Positions 1 to 9,635 of a stretch of 15,883 nt of DNA are shown here, one piece after another; the first letter of the stretch is position 1; every line of letters starts with the position of its first letter. The DNA is taken from the NCBI GenBank assembly GCA_003024985.2, contig PXIH01S0006270.1, one strand, 5' to 3'. Position numbers and translations under genes: made by a program. Under the pieces are notes generated by a model. The model saw nothing but the letters and a program-made list of their open reading frames with translations. It was not told where the DNA came from and did not search any database. Source of the DNA: Euperipatoides rowelli. Its lineage: Eukaryota; Onychophora; Udeonychophora; Euonychophora; Peripatopsidae.

Positions 1-583
1 AAAATTTTAAGAAATAAAAAAAATCCATGCATTTTTTCATCCCTAATATCAGTTATATATTAGTTAAACAATATTTTCAATTAATATTTTTTTAAAAAAT
101 ATGCAAAAGATTTGTTTTGTATCGTAATTTAAAAGTGGTTTTATCTCCAGCCACTTAGCTCAGGTTTTAAAATCTGAGTTTTGTTTATTTGTAATAGTTT
201 TGTTTATATGTGGTGTAAATGTGTTCGTGGAATAGAAGACATTATTGGAATATGGTAAGTAAGAACAAAATACCATTCAATTTTCATAAAAGAAATGTAA
301 ATTATATACTTTGTACCATAAATACAAAATCTATTTTTACTAATTAATCGCATAAATTAAAGATGCATAAACATATATTAATTTTAACACATTAAAATAT
401 CAAACGTATCACTTTGATATCTCTACTCTCATTTTGTCTAACCCAAAACATGTGTTTTATGTTAAGAAATATTGATTATTGACATATTTATAACTAATTT
501 GCTAAGTATTAAAAGTAAAGTAAACATTTTCTCCACAACGATCGTTAAAACACTGTTATAATAAACTAAATACACCAGACTAA
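1..583. other. AT-rich non-coding stretch
   Basis: No open frame of useful length and no recognisable RNA or element on either strand. The only local structure noticed is an imperfect 20-bp palindrome near 161-180 (CTCAG, then an AT core, then CTGAG), too short to interpret. Confidence 0.7.
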
Positions 584-1360
584 ATGTGAGTTATTTTGAT
601 TTGGGTAATTTTGATTTGAGTCATTTCGATTTGAGTCATTTTATTTGAGTCAATTTATTTGAGTCATTTGATTTGAGTTGCTTTGATTTGTCATTTCAAT
701 TTGAGTTATTTCAATTTAGGTTGTTTCAATTTGAGTCATTTTAATTTGAGTCATTTTGATTTTAGTAATTTCGATTTGAGTCATTTCAATTTGAGTCATT
801 TTTATTTGAGTCATTTCATTTTGAGTCATTTCGTTTTGAGTTATTTCAATTGGAGTCATTTTGATCTGAGTCAATTCTATTTGAGTTGTTTCAATTTGAG
901 TCATTTCAACTTGAGGTATTTCAATTTGTATCCTTTTGATTTGAGTCCTTTCGATTTGAGTCGTTATTTTGATTTGAGTAATTTTGATTTGAGTAATTTT
1001 GATTTGAGTCATTTTGATTTGAGTCATTTGATTTGAGTTGTTTTGATTTGTCATTTCAATGTGAGTTATTTCAATTTAGGGTCTTTTGATTTGAGTCATT
1101 TCAATTTTAGTAATTTCGATTTGAGTCATTCCGATTTTAGTAATTTCGATTTGAGTCATTTTCATTTAAATCATTTTGTTTTGAGTCATTTCGTTTTGAG
1201 CCATTTTGATTTGAGTTATTTCAATTTGAGTCATTTTGATCTGAGTCAATTCTATTTGAGTTGTTTCAATTTGAGTCATTTCAATTTGAGGTGTTTCAAT
1301 TTGTATCCTTTCGATTTGAGTTCTTTCAATTTGAGTCATTTCATCATTGAGTATTTATAA
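584..1360 (+). repeat. 15-bp minisatellite (TTTGAGTCATTTCAA type)
   Basis: About 50 tandem 15-bp units, consensus TTTGAGTCATTTCAA with common variants (GAT for CAA, GTAAT for GTCAT). The period is a multiple of three and the consensus lacks stops in several frames, so it opens two plus-strand frames (683-1036 and 1043-1360) coding for repeated F-N/D-L-S-H, and a minus-strand frame (716-1054) coding for repeated M-T-Q-I-K/E. There is no promoter, splice context, signal peptide or non-repetitive flank to suggest these are genes. A higher-order structure is visible: the block from 661 recurs at 1021 (offset 360), and the block at 871 recurs at 1246 (offset 375, one extra unit). I treat it as a non-coding minisatellite. 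Confidence 0.93.
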
Positions 1361-2327
1361 TAGCTTAATAAGTAAGTTTGACAACAACAAAAAGAAAAAT
1401 CCCAGTGCTGTATTTTTGATTTATTTTATAAAATTTAAGATAACTTTATTAAAATCAACTTTTTCGTGAGATTATTAACAAATAAACATAGTAGAATATT
1501 TATTTAGATATATTTTTTTACAGCCATAATTAAATGATGTAAAAGATAAAATTTAAAAATTTGCTTCTTTTATACAGTATTAAAAAAATAAAGACAGTGT
1601 ATGTAATACAGGAACCAATCTCTTACATTTTAATGCATTCCTATGGAAATTAATATTCAATTTGAGTCATTTTAATTCTAGTCTCATATTTTAAGAAACA
1701 AACTACAACTCAGTTTGAGGCTCTGGTGTATCAGTTGTCCATTAGATAAAAATTTGAATTTGGCCTGATGGTGGCTACACCTGGTGAGATTCATTAAAAG
1801 TTTTTTTTTAAAATAAGTTTACAGATTTTTAGTAATAGTTAGTTGATTTCTCAATGTTTTATTCTTTTGGCATATGTCTGTTTATCATGTTTTCATTTAA
1901 AGTTTTTAATCTAAAGATATTAGCTGTGATAGTTATGGAGTAGGAATGGAAGAGAGTTGTTTCTTTACTCCATACCAAATTTCACAATTTCTTATTCTTA
2001 AAAAAAAGTTAATATTGTGACATTATTTTTTTTAACATTGTTAGTTTAAAATACTGGTGATTACAATCTACATGATTAATTTTAAATTTCATTGCAAGGT
2101 GATTTGTTTTTAGCACTGGCACACTTCTTGACTGTTGAAATTTGAATCCCATTTTAAAGTTTTTATTATGACCAACATTATTAAATATATCAAAGAATGA
2201 GGTCTAAGGTTTTACTTTGAGATTCAGCATATAAAATAACTGTTATTATTTTTCCCCATCAAAATGATGGAAAAAAATAAGAGTAAGATCATGTTGACCC
2301 TTTTTTGGGTAATGGTTAAATTCTGCA
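1361..2327. other. Non-coding spacer with one stray minisatellite copy
   Basis: AT-rich with frequent stops in all frames; no gene recognised. A single unit of the upstream 15-bp repeat lies at about 1657-1684, detached from its array by 300 bases. A small hairpin (CCATCA, AAA, TGATGG) lies near 2258-2272, and another (ACCC, six T, GGGT) at 2297-2310 just before the next array. Confidence 0.65.
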
Positions 2328-3475
2328 TATAATTTATCCATGTGTATTTAGAAAGGGCATCATTTAACCATGTGTATTTATAAAGGGCATCATTTAGCCA
2401 AGTGTATTTATAAATGGCATCATTTAGCCATGTGTATTTATAAAGGGCATCATTTTGCTGTGTGTACTTATAAAGGGCATTATTTAGCCTGAGTAGTCAT
2501 AAAGGGCATCATTTATCCGAGTCCATTTATAAAGAGCATCATTCAGCCATATTGCTTATAAAGGGCATCATTTAGCCATATGTATTTATAAAGAGCATCA
2601 TTTAGCCATATGAACTTAAAACAGGCATAGTTTTACTGTGTGTACTTTATAAGGGGCATTATTTAGACTGAGTATTTATAAAGGAAATTATTTATCCATA
2701 TGTATTTATAAAGGCATCCTTTAGCCATATGTTCTTATAAAGGGCATGATTTAGCCATATGTTCTTATAAAGGGCCACATTTAGCCATATGTACTTATAA
2801 AGGCATGATCTAGCCATTGTGTCTATAAAAACTTCATTTAGCCATACTTACTTATAAAGGGCATCATTTAGCCATATGAACTTGTAAATGGCATAGTTTT
2901 GCTGTGTGTACTTATAAAGAGATTATTTAGACTGAGCATTTATAAAGGGCATCATTTATCCATATGTGTTTATTAAGGGCATCATTTAGCCATGTGTGCT
3001 TATAAAGGGCATCATTTAGCCATATGTGCTTATAAAGGGCATCATTTACCAATATGTACTTATAAAGGGCATCATTTAGCCAGTGTGTTTATAAAAAGCT
3101 TTATTTAGCCATGCGTACTTATAAAGTGCATTATTTAGCCATATGTACTTATAAAGGGCATCATTTATAAAGGGTTTCATTACCAATGTATATTTATAAA
3201 GGACATAATTTAGCCATGTGTATTTATAAAAAACATCATTTAGCCATATGTATTTATAAAGGGCTTCATTTATTATGTGTATTTATAAAGGATATCATTT
3301 AGCCATATATATTTATACAGGGCATCATTTAGCCATGTGTATTTATAAAGGACATCACTTAGCCATGTGTATTTATAAAGGGCATCATTTAGCCATGTGT
3401 ATCTATAAAGGGCATTAGTTAGACGTGTATTTATAAAGTGCAACATTTAGCCGTGTGTATTTATAAAAGTGAGGA
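2328..3475 (+). repeat. 30-bp satellite with TATAAAG core
   Basis: About 38 tandem units of 30 bp. The unit reads in order TTTATAAAGGGC, ATCATTTAGCC, ATATGTA (or ATGTGTA). Nearly every unit keeps TATAAAG; some are shortened by a few bases or carry GCATAG/GCATTA variants. A distinctive variant run (TTTTGCTGTGTGTACT followed by TTATTTAG and a TGAG) recurs with ends near 2460, 2639 and 2904, so multi-unit blocks were copied as well as single units. There is no open frame of note. The array ends abruptly near 3475, just before GAGGAGCAGTG. Confidence 0.93.
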
Positions 3476-4723
3476 GCAGTGTTCGCTTTCTATTATAATA
3501 GGTAAAACATTAAATTTTTACTAGTTTAAAATTTTTTGTTACAAACATTATAAATGTTCAGCAGTTAACGGGAAATTACAAAAGCCTGGCTAGTGGAGCA
3601 AGTGAAATAAATTTTACTTGCTTTTATCTTTAGAGGAAAATATCTTTAATATTTGCTAGATTGTACTTATAAATAAGTCTCCTAATACTTCTATTATTGA
3701 AACTATAGATCTTAATCAATCCTTCAAATATTGGAAATAAATAAATAAAAATTAACTTATGATTGTATTTTCTGACATACATATACAGTATGTTGTAAGT
3801 GCAACATAGTTTCTTTATGCTGGCGTCACACAGAACTTTGCATTGCAGTGAAAAATAAGACTATACATTATGTGTCACACAAAATGACTGTTTTATTACA
3901 TTTTATCCATACTTGGTGGCAGCACTTGTAGTTTGGATACCATACTGGTAACACCCACAGTATCTCTGTTTACAACTAACATCAACGCTATGAAACTAAC
4001 ATTATGTGTGTCACATCCTATTGAAAACAATGTGTTTTAAAAAAAGATTTATTTCCAATGGAAAGCACCACAAAAAGTTTTAAAACATGCTCTATATTTT
4101 TTTTACCACCGCAAATCTACACAGTTTGCTATTTATCCTGTGTGCGGCATCCCAGCTTTTTTCTCTAAAAGTTGTTTGTATCGCTGTAACGCACCACAAC
4201 ACCATGTCCTTTCTGGTGCTGGCCTTAGAGAATGTTCTGTTACTACAAATCTGGCCACTTTTAATGAAAATATAGTAATTGTTCTCCAGTGAGGTGTAAA
4301 AATAATAATGTTTGAGTTATTTTGACAATCAATTCACTATAGCTTTATAAAGTTGGCTCATTTTTAATGTGACACCTGTCTTCTAACACTCTGTGTTCTT
4401 GATACAAATAATTTTAATCAAAATAAGATTTTTGAGTTAAAATAAAATTACTTGAGTTGAAAGTATTTGGAGTAAACATCTGTTATGTTTGATGTTTTTA
4501 ACCCTCTGTACAACTCTGTAAACATCAACTTAATTGTTAAGTATTATATTTTATAATAATAATCTAAGACTCCCTTAACTTCGGATTAAATTTCCATTTA
4601 TATTAACATATCAATTAACTGAAATCCATTTACCATAGCATTATAAAACTAATCAATTCTTATAGTCATTCTAAATTGAGAAAATAGGTAATCTTGATAT
4701 AAACATTTTTGATTAATTCATAA
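3476..4723. other. Non-coding region, possibly an unidentified dispersed repeat at 3.81-4.30 kb
   Basis: No coding region is supported. A 62-codon open frame at 4087-4275 (+) is hydrophobic and leucine-rich but resembles nothing I know and lies within the block discussed here. About 3810-4300 differs from its surroundings: it is less AT-rich, contains CpG, and repeats a GTGTCACA-like word (3871, 4009) with an inverted form TGTGACAC at about 4369. This could be a decayed short non-autonomous element, but I found no clear terminal repeats or target-site duplication. Confidence 0.45.
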
Positions 4724-4750
4724 TTTTTCTAATTATAATAATTAGAAAAA
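4724..4750. repeat. Perfect 27-bp palindrome at the left edge of the AGT array
   Basis: Two 13-base arms, TTTTTCTAATTAT (4724-4736) and ATAATTAGAAAAA (4738-4750), are exact reverse complements around a single A at 4737. It lies ten bases before the first AGT-array unit. It could extrude as a hairpin. A function as boundary or recombination site is only inferred. Confidence 0.85.
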
Positions 4751-4759
4751 ATATTTTAT

Positions 4760-7700
4760 CAGTACCAGTAGTAATAGCTGATGTCATAGCAGTACCAGTA
4801 GTAGTAGTATTAAAGTTGTTTTATGAGCACCAGTAGTAGTAATAGTTGTCTGATTTTGAGAGTACCAATAATAATAGTAGAAGCAAGTAGTAGTAGTAGT
4901 AGTTGTTTTAAGAGTAACAATAGTAATATTAGTAGTAGTGTTTTAAAAGTACCAGTAGTAATATTAGATTTATAAATAGCATTAGGTAGTAGTAGTAGTA
5001 GTAATAAATGCTGCTTTCAGATTACCAGTAGTAGTAGTATTGTTTAAAGGGTACCACTAGTAGTAGAAATTGTTTTAGGAGTACCAGTAATAGTATTTGT
5101 TGTTTTAGGAGTACCAGTAGTAGTAGTAGAAGTTTTTAATGAGCACTAGTAGCAGTAGAATGTTTAAGGAGTACACATATAGTAGTAATAGTTGTTTTAG
5201 GAGTATCAGTAGTAGTTTTGTTGGTTTAGGAGTACCAGTAGTAGTTATCAGAGGACTACCACTAGGAGTAGTGGTAATAGTGTTTTAGGAGTATGGTTAA
5301 TAGTAATTGTTAGTTTAGGAGTACCACTAGTAGTAGTTGTTTTAGGATCAATAGTAGTTGTCTTAAGCATAACAGTAGTAGTAATACTGTACTATTGTTT
5401 TAGGAGTACACAGAGTAGTAGTTGTCTTCAGATTATCAGTAGTATAAGTAATTGTTGTGTTGTTTTAGGAGTACCAGTAAAACTCTTAGTACTAACAGTA
5501 GGTGTAGTAGTGTTTTAGGAATAACAGTTTTCTAGTTGTTATTTTAGAGGAGCAGTAGTAGTAGTTAATATTTTAAGAGTACTTAAAGTAATAGTTGTTA
5601 TTTTAGGAAGACCAGTAGTAGTAGTTATTATTTAAGAGCACCTGGAGTAGTAGTGTTTTTCAGGAGTACCAATAGTAGTAGTAGTGTTATAGGAGAACCA
5701 GTAATAAGTGTTTTAGGAGTACCAGTAATAGTAATAGTATTTATTGTTTTGGCAGTATAAGTAGTATTAATAATAATAGTTCTTTTATGAAAAACCAATA
5801 GTAGTAGTTGTTAACTTAGAAGTACCAGTAGTAGTAGTTGTTATCTCAGGAATACCACATTAATAGTAGTTGTTCTTTAATGAGTGGCAGTATTAATGTT
5901 GTTTTTTGGAGGACTTTTAGAAGTCGTTGAATTAGTACCAGTAGTGGTAGTATAGGTTATTTTAGGACTACCAATAGAAACATTTAAGAGTTAATAGTAA
6001 TTGTAGTTGTTTTTAGTAACAATAGTAGTAGTAGTAGTAGTGATAGTTTTAGATTAACAGTAGGAGTAGTAGGAGTTGTTTTATGATTACCATTAGTAGT
6101 AGTTGTTTAGGAGTACCAGTATCAGTAGTATTAGGGTTATAGAAGTATCAATAGTAGTAGTATTGTATTAGAAGTACCAGTAGTAGTAGTAGTTGTTTGA
6201 TATTAGGACTACCAGTAGGAATAGTGGTAGTAGTGTTTTAGGAGAACCATTAGTAGTAGTTATAGGAGTAACCCTAGTATTGTTTTAGAATTAACACTAG
6301 TAGTAGTTATTGTTTTAGGAGTATCAGTAGTAGTTATGTTGGTTTAGTAGTAATGATAGAATTGGTTATTTTGGAATACCAGTGGTAGTAGTTGTCTTTT
6401 AGAGACCAATAATAATAAGTGTTGATTTAAAAAGTGCCACAAAGTAGTATAGGTTGTAGATTTGGGGGTACTAGAATTAGCAGTGTTGGGTTAGGAGTAC
6501 CAGTAGTAGTAATAGTAGTTGATTTTTAGAAGTAGTAGTTATTTTCAAATTAACAGTAGTAGTTATAGGAATTGTTTTAGGAGTAGGCAGGGTAGTAGTA
6601 GTATTTAGTGCTGCTAAAATAATAATAGTATTATTTTAGCTCACTAACCGTTGTAGTAGTTATTATTTTAGGAGGAATAGTAGTAGTAGTTGTTAGTTTA
6701 GGAGTAACATTAGTAGTGTTGTAGGAGCAACAGTAGTAGTAGTAGTGTTGTTTTAGAAGTACCAGTAATACTAATGTTGTTATAGGAGTATCAGTAGTAG
6801 TATTGTTGTTTTAGGAGTATCAGTAACAGTAGTAGTATTCATTGTTTTAGGATACCTGTAGTAGATGTTTTTTTAAAAGAACGAGTAGTGGTAGTTGTTA
6901 ACTTAGGAATAGTAATACTAATAGTTGTTATCTTAGGAATACCAGTAATAAAAGTAATTGTTGTTTTATGAGTAATATAGTGTTGTTTTCTGAGGATGAG
7001 TAATAGCAGTTTTTGCATTAGTAGAGTAGTAGTAGTAAGATTGATGTTTTAGGAGTACCAATAGTAATGCTTTAAGAGTAAATAGTAATAGTAGTTATTT
7101 TATGAGTAACAGTAGTAAATGTAGCTAGGCCTATTTGGGAGTATCAATAGGAGTAGTGTTCTTTTAGAAGTCCAATATTAGTAGTGTTGTTTTAAGATTG
7201 TCAGTAATAGTAGTAGTAGTTTTAAGAATACCAGTATCAGTAGTATTAGGTTCAGATACCAATAAAAGCAGTAGTAGTTATTTTAAGAGTTTCAATTGTA
7301 TTAGTTATCTTAAAGTACCAGCAGTAAAAGTAGTTGTTTTTTAAGAGTACCAATAGTTTTATTGTTTTAGAGTACCAGTAGAAATAGTAGTTATCTTAAG
7401 AGTACCAGTAGTAGTAATAGTAATCTTAAAACTACTAGCAGTAGAAGTAGTTATTATTTTAAGAGTATAAGTAGTAGTAATTATTGTTTTAGGAGTACCA
7501 GCAGTAGTGGTAATGCTTTTTTAGCAGTACCAGTAGTAGAAATGTTGTTTTAGGAGTACCAGTATCAGTAATTATCTTAAAAGTACCAGTATTAGTAGTT
7601 GTTTTAGGAGAACTATTAGTAGTAAATTTTCTTTTAAAAGTAGCAGTAGTGTTAATAGTAGTAGTGTTGTTTGAGAAGTAGTATTATTAGTAGTGTTGTT

Positions 7701-8985
7701 ATAGCTATACCAATATCAATAGTTGTTTTCTTAGCAGCACCAGTAGAGGTTGTTGCTGCCTTAGGTGTATCAATATTAGTAGTTGTTATCTCAACTGGAG
7801 TACAAGTAGTAGTAGTTGTTAACTTAGGATTACCAGTAGTAGTGGATGTTATTTAAGTAGTACAGTTGTAGTAATACTAGTAATGAAGTTTTAGTGGTAC
7901 CACCATACCAGTAGTAGAAGTGTTGTTGCTTTAGGTATACCAGTAGTAGTAGTATAATAGTAGCATTTTTTAGGAGTATCAGTAGTAGTAGTAGTAGTAG
8001 TAGCATTTTTTAGTAGTACCAGTAATAGTAGTAGCATTGTTTTAAGAGTACCAGTCTGCAGTAGTTTTTTTGTTTTGTTTTATATGTACCAGTAGTTGTA
8101 GTAGTAGAATGTTTTAGGAATAACAGTACTAGTTGTAGTAGTAGTAGTAGTAATATTTGTTTTCTTAGTACCAGTAGTAGTAGTTGTTATTGTTTTTGGA
8201 TTACCAGTGTTAGTAATAGTGTATTTGGAGTAGTAGTGACAGTAGTTGTTGTGTATTTAGGCATACCAGTAGGTAGTAGTAGTGTTTCATGAATACCATT
8301 AAGTGTAGTTGTGGTAGTGTTGTTCTAGGTGTACCAGTAGTAGTAGTAGTAGTATTTTAGGTGTACTAGTACATTAAGTTGTCTTATTGTACTACTATAA
8401 AAGTTGTTGTTTTAGGAGTACATTAATAGTAGTTTTTGTTTTGGGGGTAGTAGATGTAGTATGGTTTTATGAGTAACATTAGTATTGGTAGTAGTAGTAG
8501 TAGTAATAGTAGTAGTGACAGTAGTTAGCAGTACCAATAATAGTGATTGTTTTAGGAGTACCAGCAATAGTATTATTAGTAGTATTGTTTTAAGAATACC
8601 AGTAGTAGTATTAGTTGTTGTTTTAAGAGTACCAGTAGTATTAGTTGTTGTTTTAGGAGCACCGGTAGTATTAGTTGTTGTGTTTTAGGAGTACCAGTAG
8701 TAGTAATGGTCTTAGGAGTACCAGTAGTAGTTGTTGTATTAAGAATACCATTATTAGTAGTAGCATTGTTTTAGGAGTACCACTAGTAATAGTTGTAGTT
8801 GTTCGTTTATGAGTACCATTAGTAGTAGTAATTGTGTTATTTTAGGAGTACCAGTAGTTGTTGTATTAGGAGTACTACTACTACTAGTAGTAATAGTAGT
8901 GGTAGTACCAGTGTTTTAGGAGTACCAGTAGTAATAGTAGTTGTTTATTAAGAGTACCAGTGATAGTACTAAAAGTTATTTTAGA
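4760..8985 (+). repeat. 4.2-kb AGT-rich minisatellite array
   Basis: A continuous run of imperfect units of about 27-36 bp. The usual order within a unit is TTGTTTTAGGAGTACC followed by two to five AGT triplets and a short TAGTTGT linker. Length differences between units are largely multiples of three. The plus strand is strongly C-poor, with most C falling in the ACC word, so the strands are highly asymmetric. Uninterrupted AGT runs occur near 4981, 6011, 7981 and 8331. The best-conserved neighbouring units are near 8580-8700. Valine-rich open frames at 7671-7856 and 8485-8688 (+) are direct products of reading GTA/GTT triplets and are not genes. Confidence 0.93.
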
Positions 8986-9400
8986 AATAGCTTTATTATA
9001 ATAGTACTTTTGCCATAGCTTTATTTAACTGAAGCAATTGTTGATTTTAACATATTTTCTCATAACTTTGTAAAGAACATTAACTTTCCATAGTTTTACA
9101 CAAATTATATTTCTTTATCAATAATAAAGTTGATACACAAATAACAATGTTCATTAAACTAACTTACTAACACAGTAAACTGTCTGCTTGATTTCCACCT
9201 TTTACTACCTTCTGCCTTCTTTTCCTCATAGTCCTTTCCCAATCTCACAACAAAATTTTCATTAAGCACTTGTTTCATCTTTCTCTTGGCCTCAACAGCT
9301 GACTTACACACTAAACACTTACAAGAAAGGGTCATTTTGTTGCTGACCTAGGGCACAGGTTCTAATTCAGTATTGGGAGGTTGTTTCTGTAGGCCCTTTA
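8986..9400. other. Flank between the AGT array and the BEL/Pao coding region
   Basis: 8986-9158 is AT-rich and featureless apart from CCATAGCTTTATT-like words (9012, 9088). 9159-9400 is less AT-rich and holds a small minus-strand open frame described separately. By position this interval should carry the 3' untranslated region and 3' LTR of the minus-strand BEL/Pao element, but no matching sequence is seen beyond the gag end near 14.5 kb, so an LTR cannot be called. Confidence 0.4.
9159..9335 (-). CDS. Small uncharacterised ORF (58 residues), doubtful
   Basis: An ATG at 9335 opens a 58-codon frame ending in TAG at 9161-9159, with a stop just upstream in the same frame. The product begins MTLSCKCLVCKSAVEAKRKM, giving a CxCxxC cluster followed by a Lys/Glu/Arg-rich, probably helical tail. 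Base composition is visibly less AT-rich than the surroundings, and it is uninterrupted, unlike the adjacent polyprotein. It lies downstream of the BEL/Pao C-terminal tail on the same strand but in a different frame from that tail. I do not recognise the product. It could be an accessory or 3' untranslated piece of the retroelement, an exon, or chance. The length is short enough that chance is quite possible. Confidence 0.25.
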   Translation of the reverse strand: MTLSCKCLVCKSAVEAKRKMKQVLNENFVVRLGKDYEEKKAEGSKRWKSSRQFTVLVS

Positions 9401-9635
9401 GCTCCACTTTGATATTTCTTACATTCCAAAGGATACAAGTGTTCTATTCCACAACTAGGAATGTGACCTGTGGCAACATAATCTTTGCTGCCATAATATT
9501 TCTATCTTGGCTTGCCTAGAACTTTTTTATTCTAGCAATATGTCATTACCCATGGTGCAAGTTTTCCTTAATTTATATGATCTTCCCAATCTTAGAATCA
9601 TGATTTGCCTTTGATCTAAGTTCTTTAATACATCT
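9400..9635 (-). pseudogene. BEL/Pao polyprotein C-terminal tail
   Basis: This continues from the integrase ORF past its stop at 9636. Pieces in shifting frames match the conserved tail after BEL/Pao integrase: a KIGKII..KENL segment, then ARIKK..ASQD, then AAKIMLP, then an HLYPLEC motif (about 9424-9441), the usual near-terminal signature of the polyprotein. The tail probably acts in DNA or chromatin binding by the integrase, as inferred from its position. At least three frame changes and several stops occur in about 230 bases. The end at about 9400 is approximate because open sequence becomes unrecognisable after LYPLE. Confidence 0.75.

Noticed and set aside
2328-3475. CRISPR-like array, because of regular 30-bp repeats
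   Set aside because: The repeats are contiguous with no unique spacers, and the window is eukaryotic.
4087-4275. 62-residue hydrophobic plus-strand ORF, possibly a membrane peptide
   Set aside because: Short, with no recognisable homology; hydrophobicity is expected from T-rich DNA read on this strand.
7671-8688. Valine-rich plus-strand ORFs suggesting secreted or membrane proteins
   Set aside because: They are direct readings of GTA/GTT triplets in the AGT array and start and stop at repeat variants.
4760-8985. Degenerate telomere array, because TTAGG recurs
   Set aside because: TTAGG appears once per unit inside a longer unrelated word and never in tandem.
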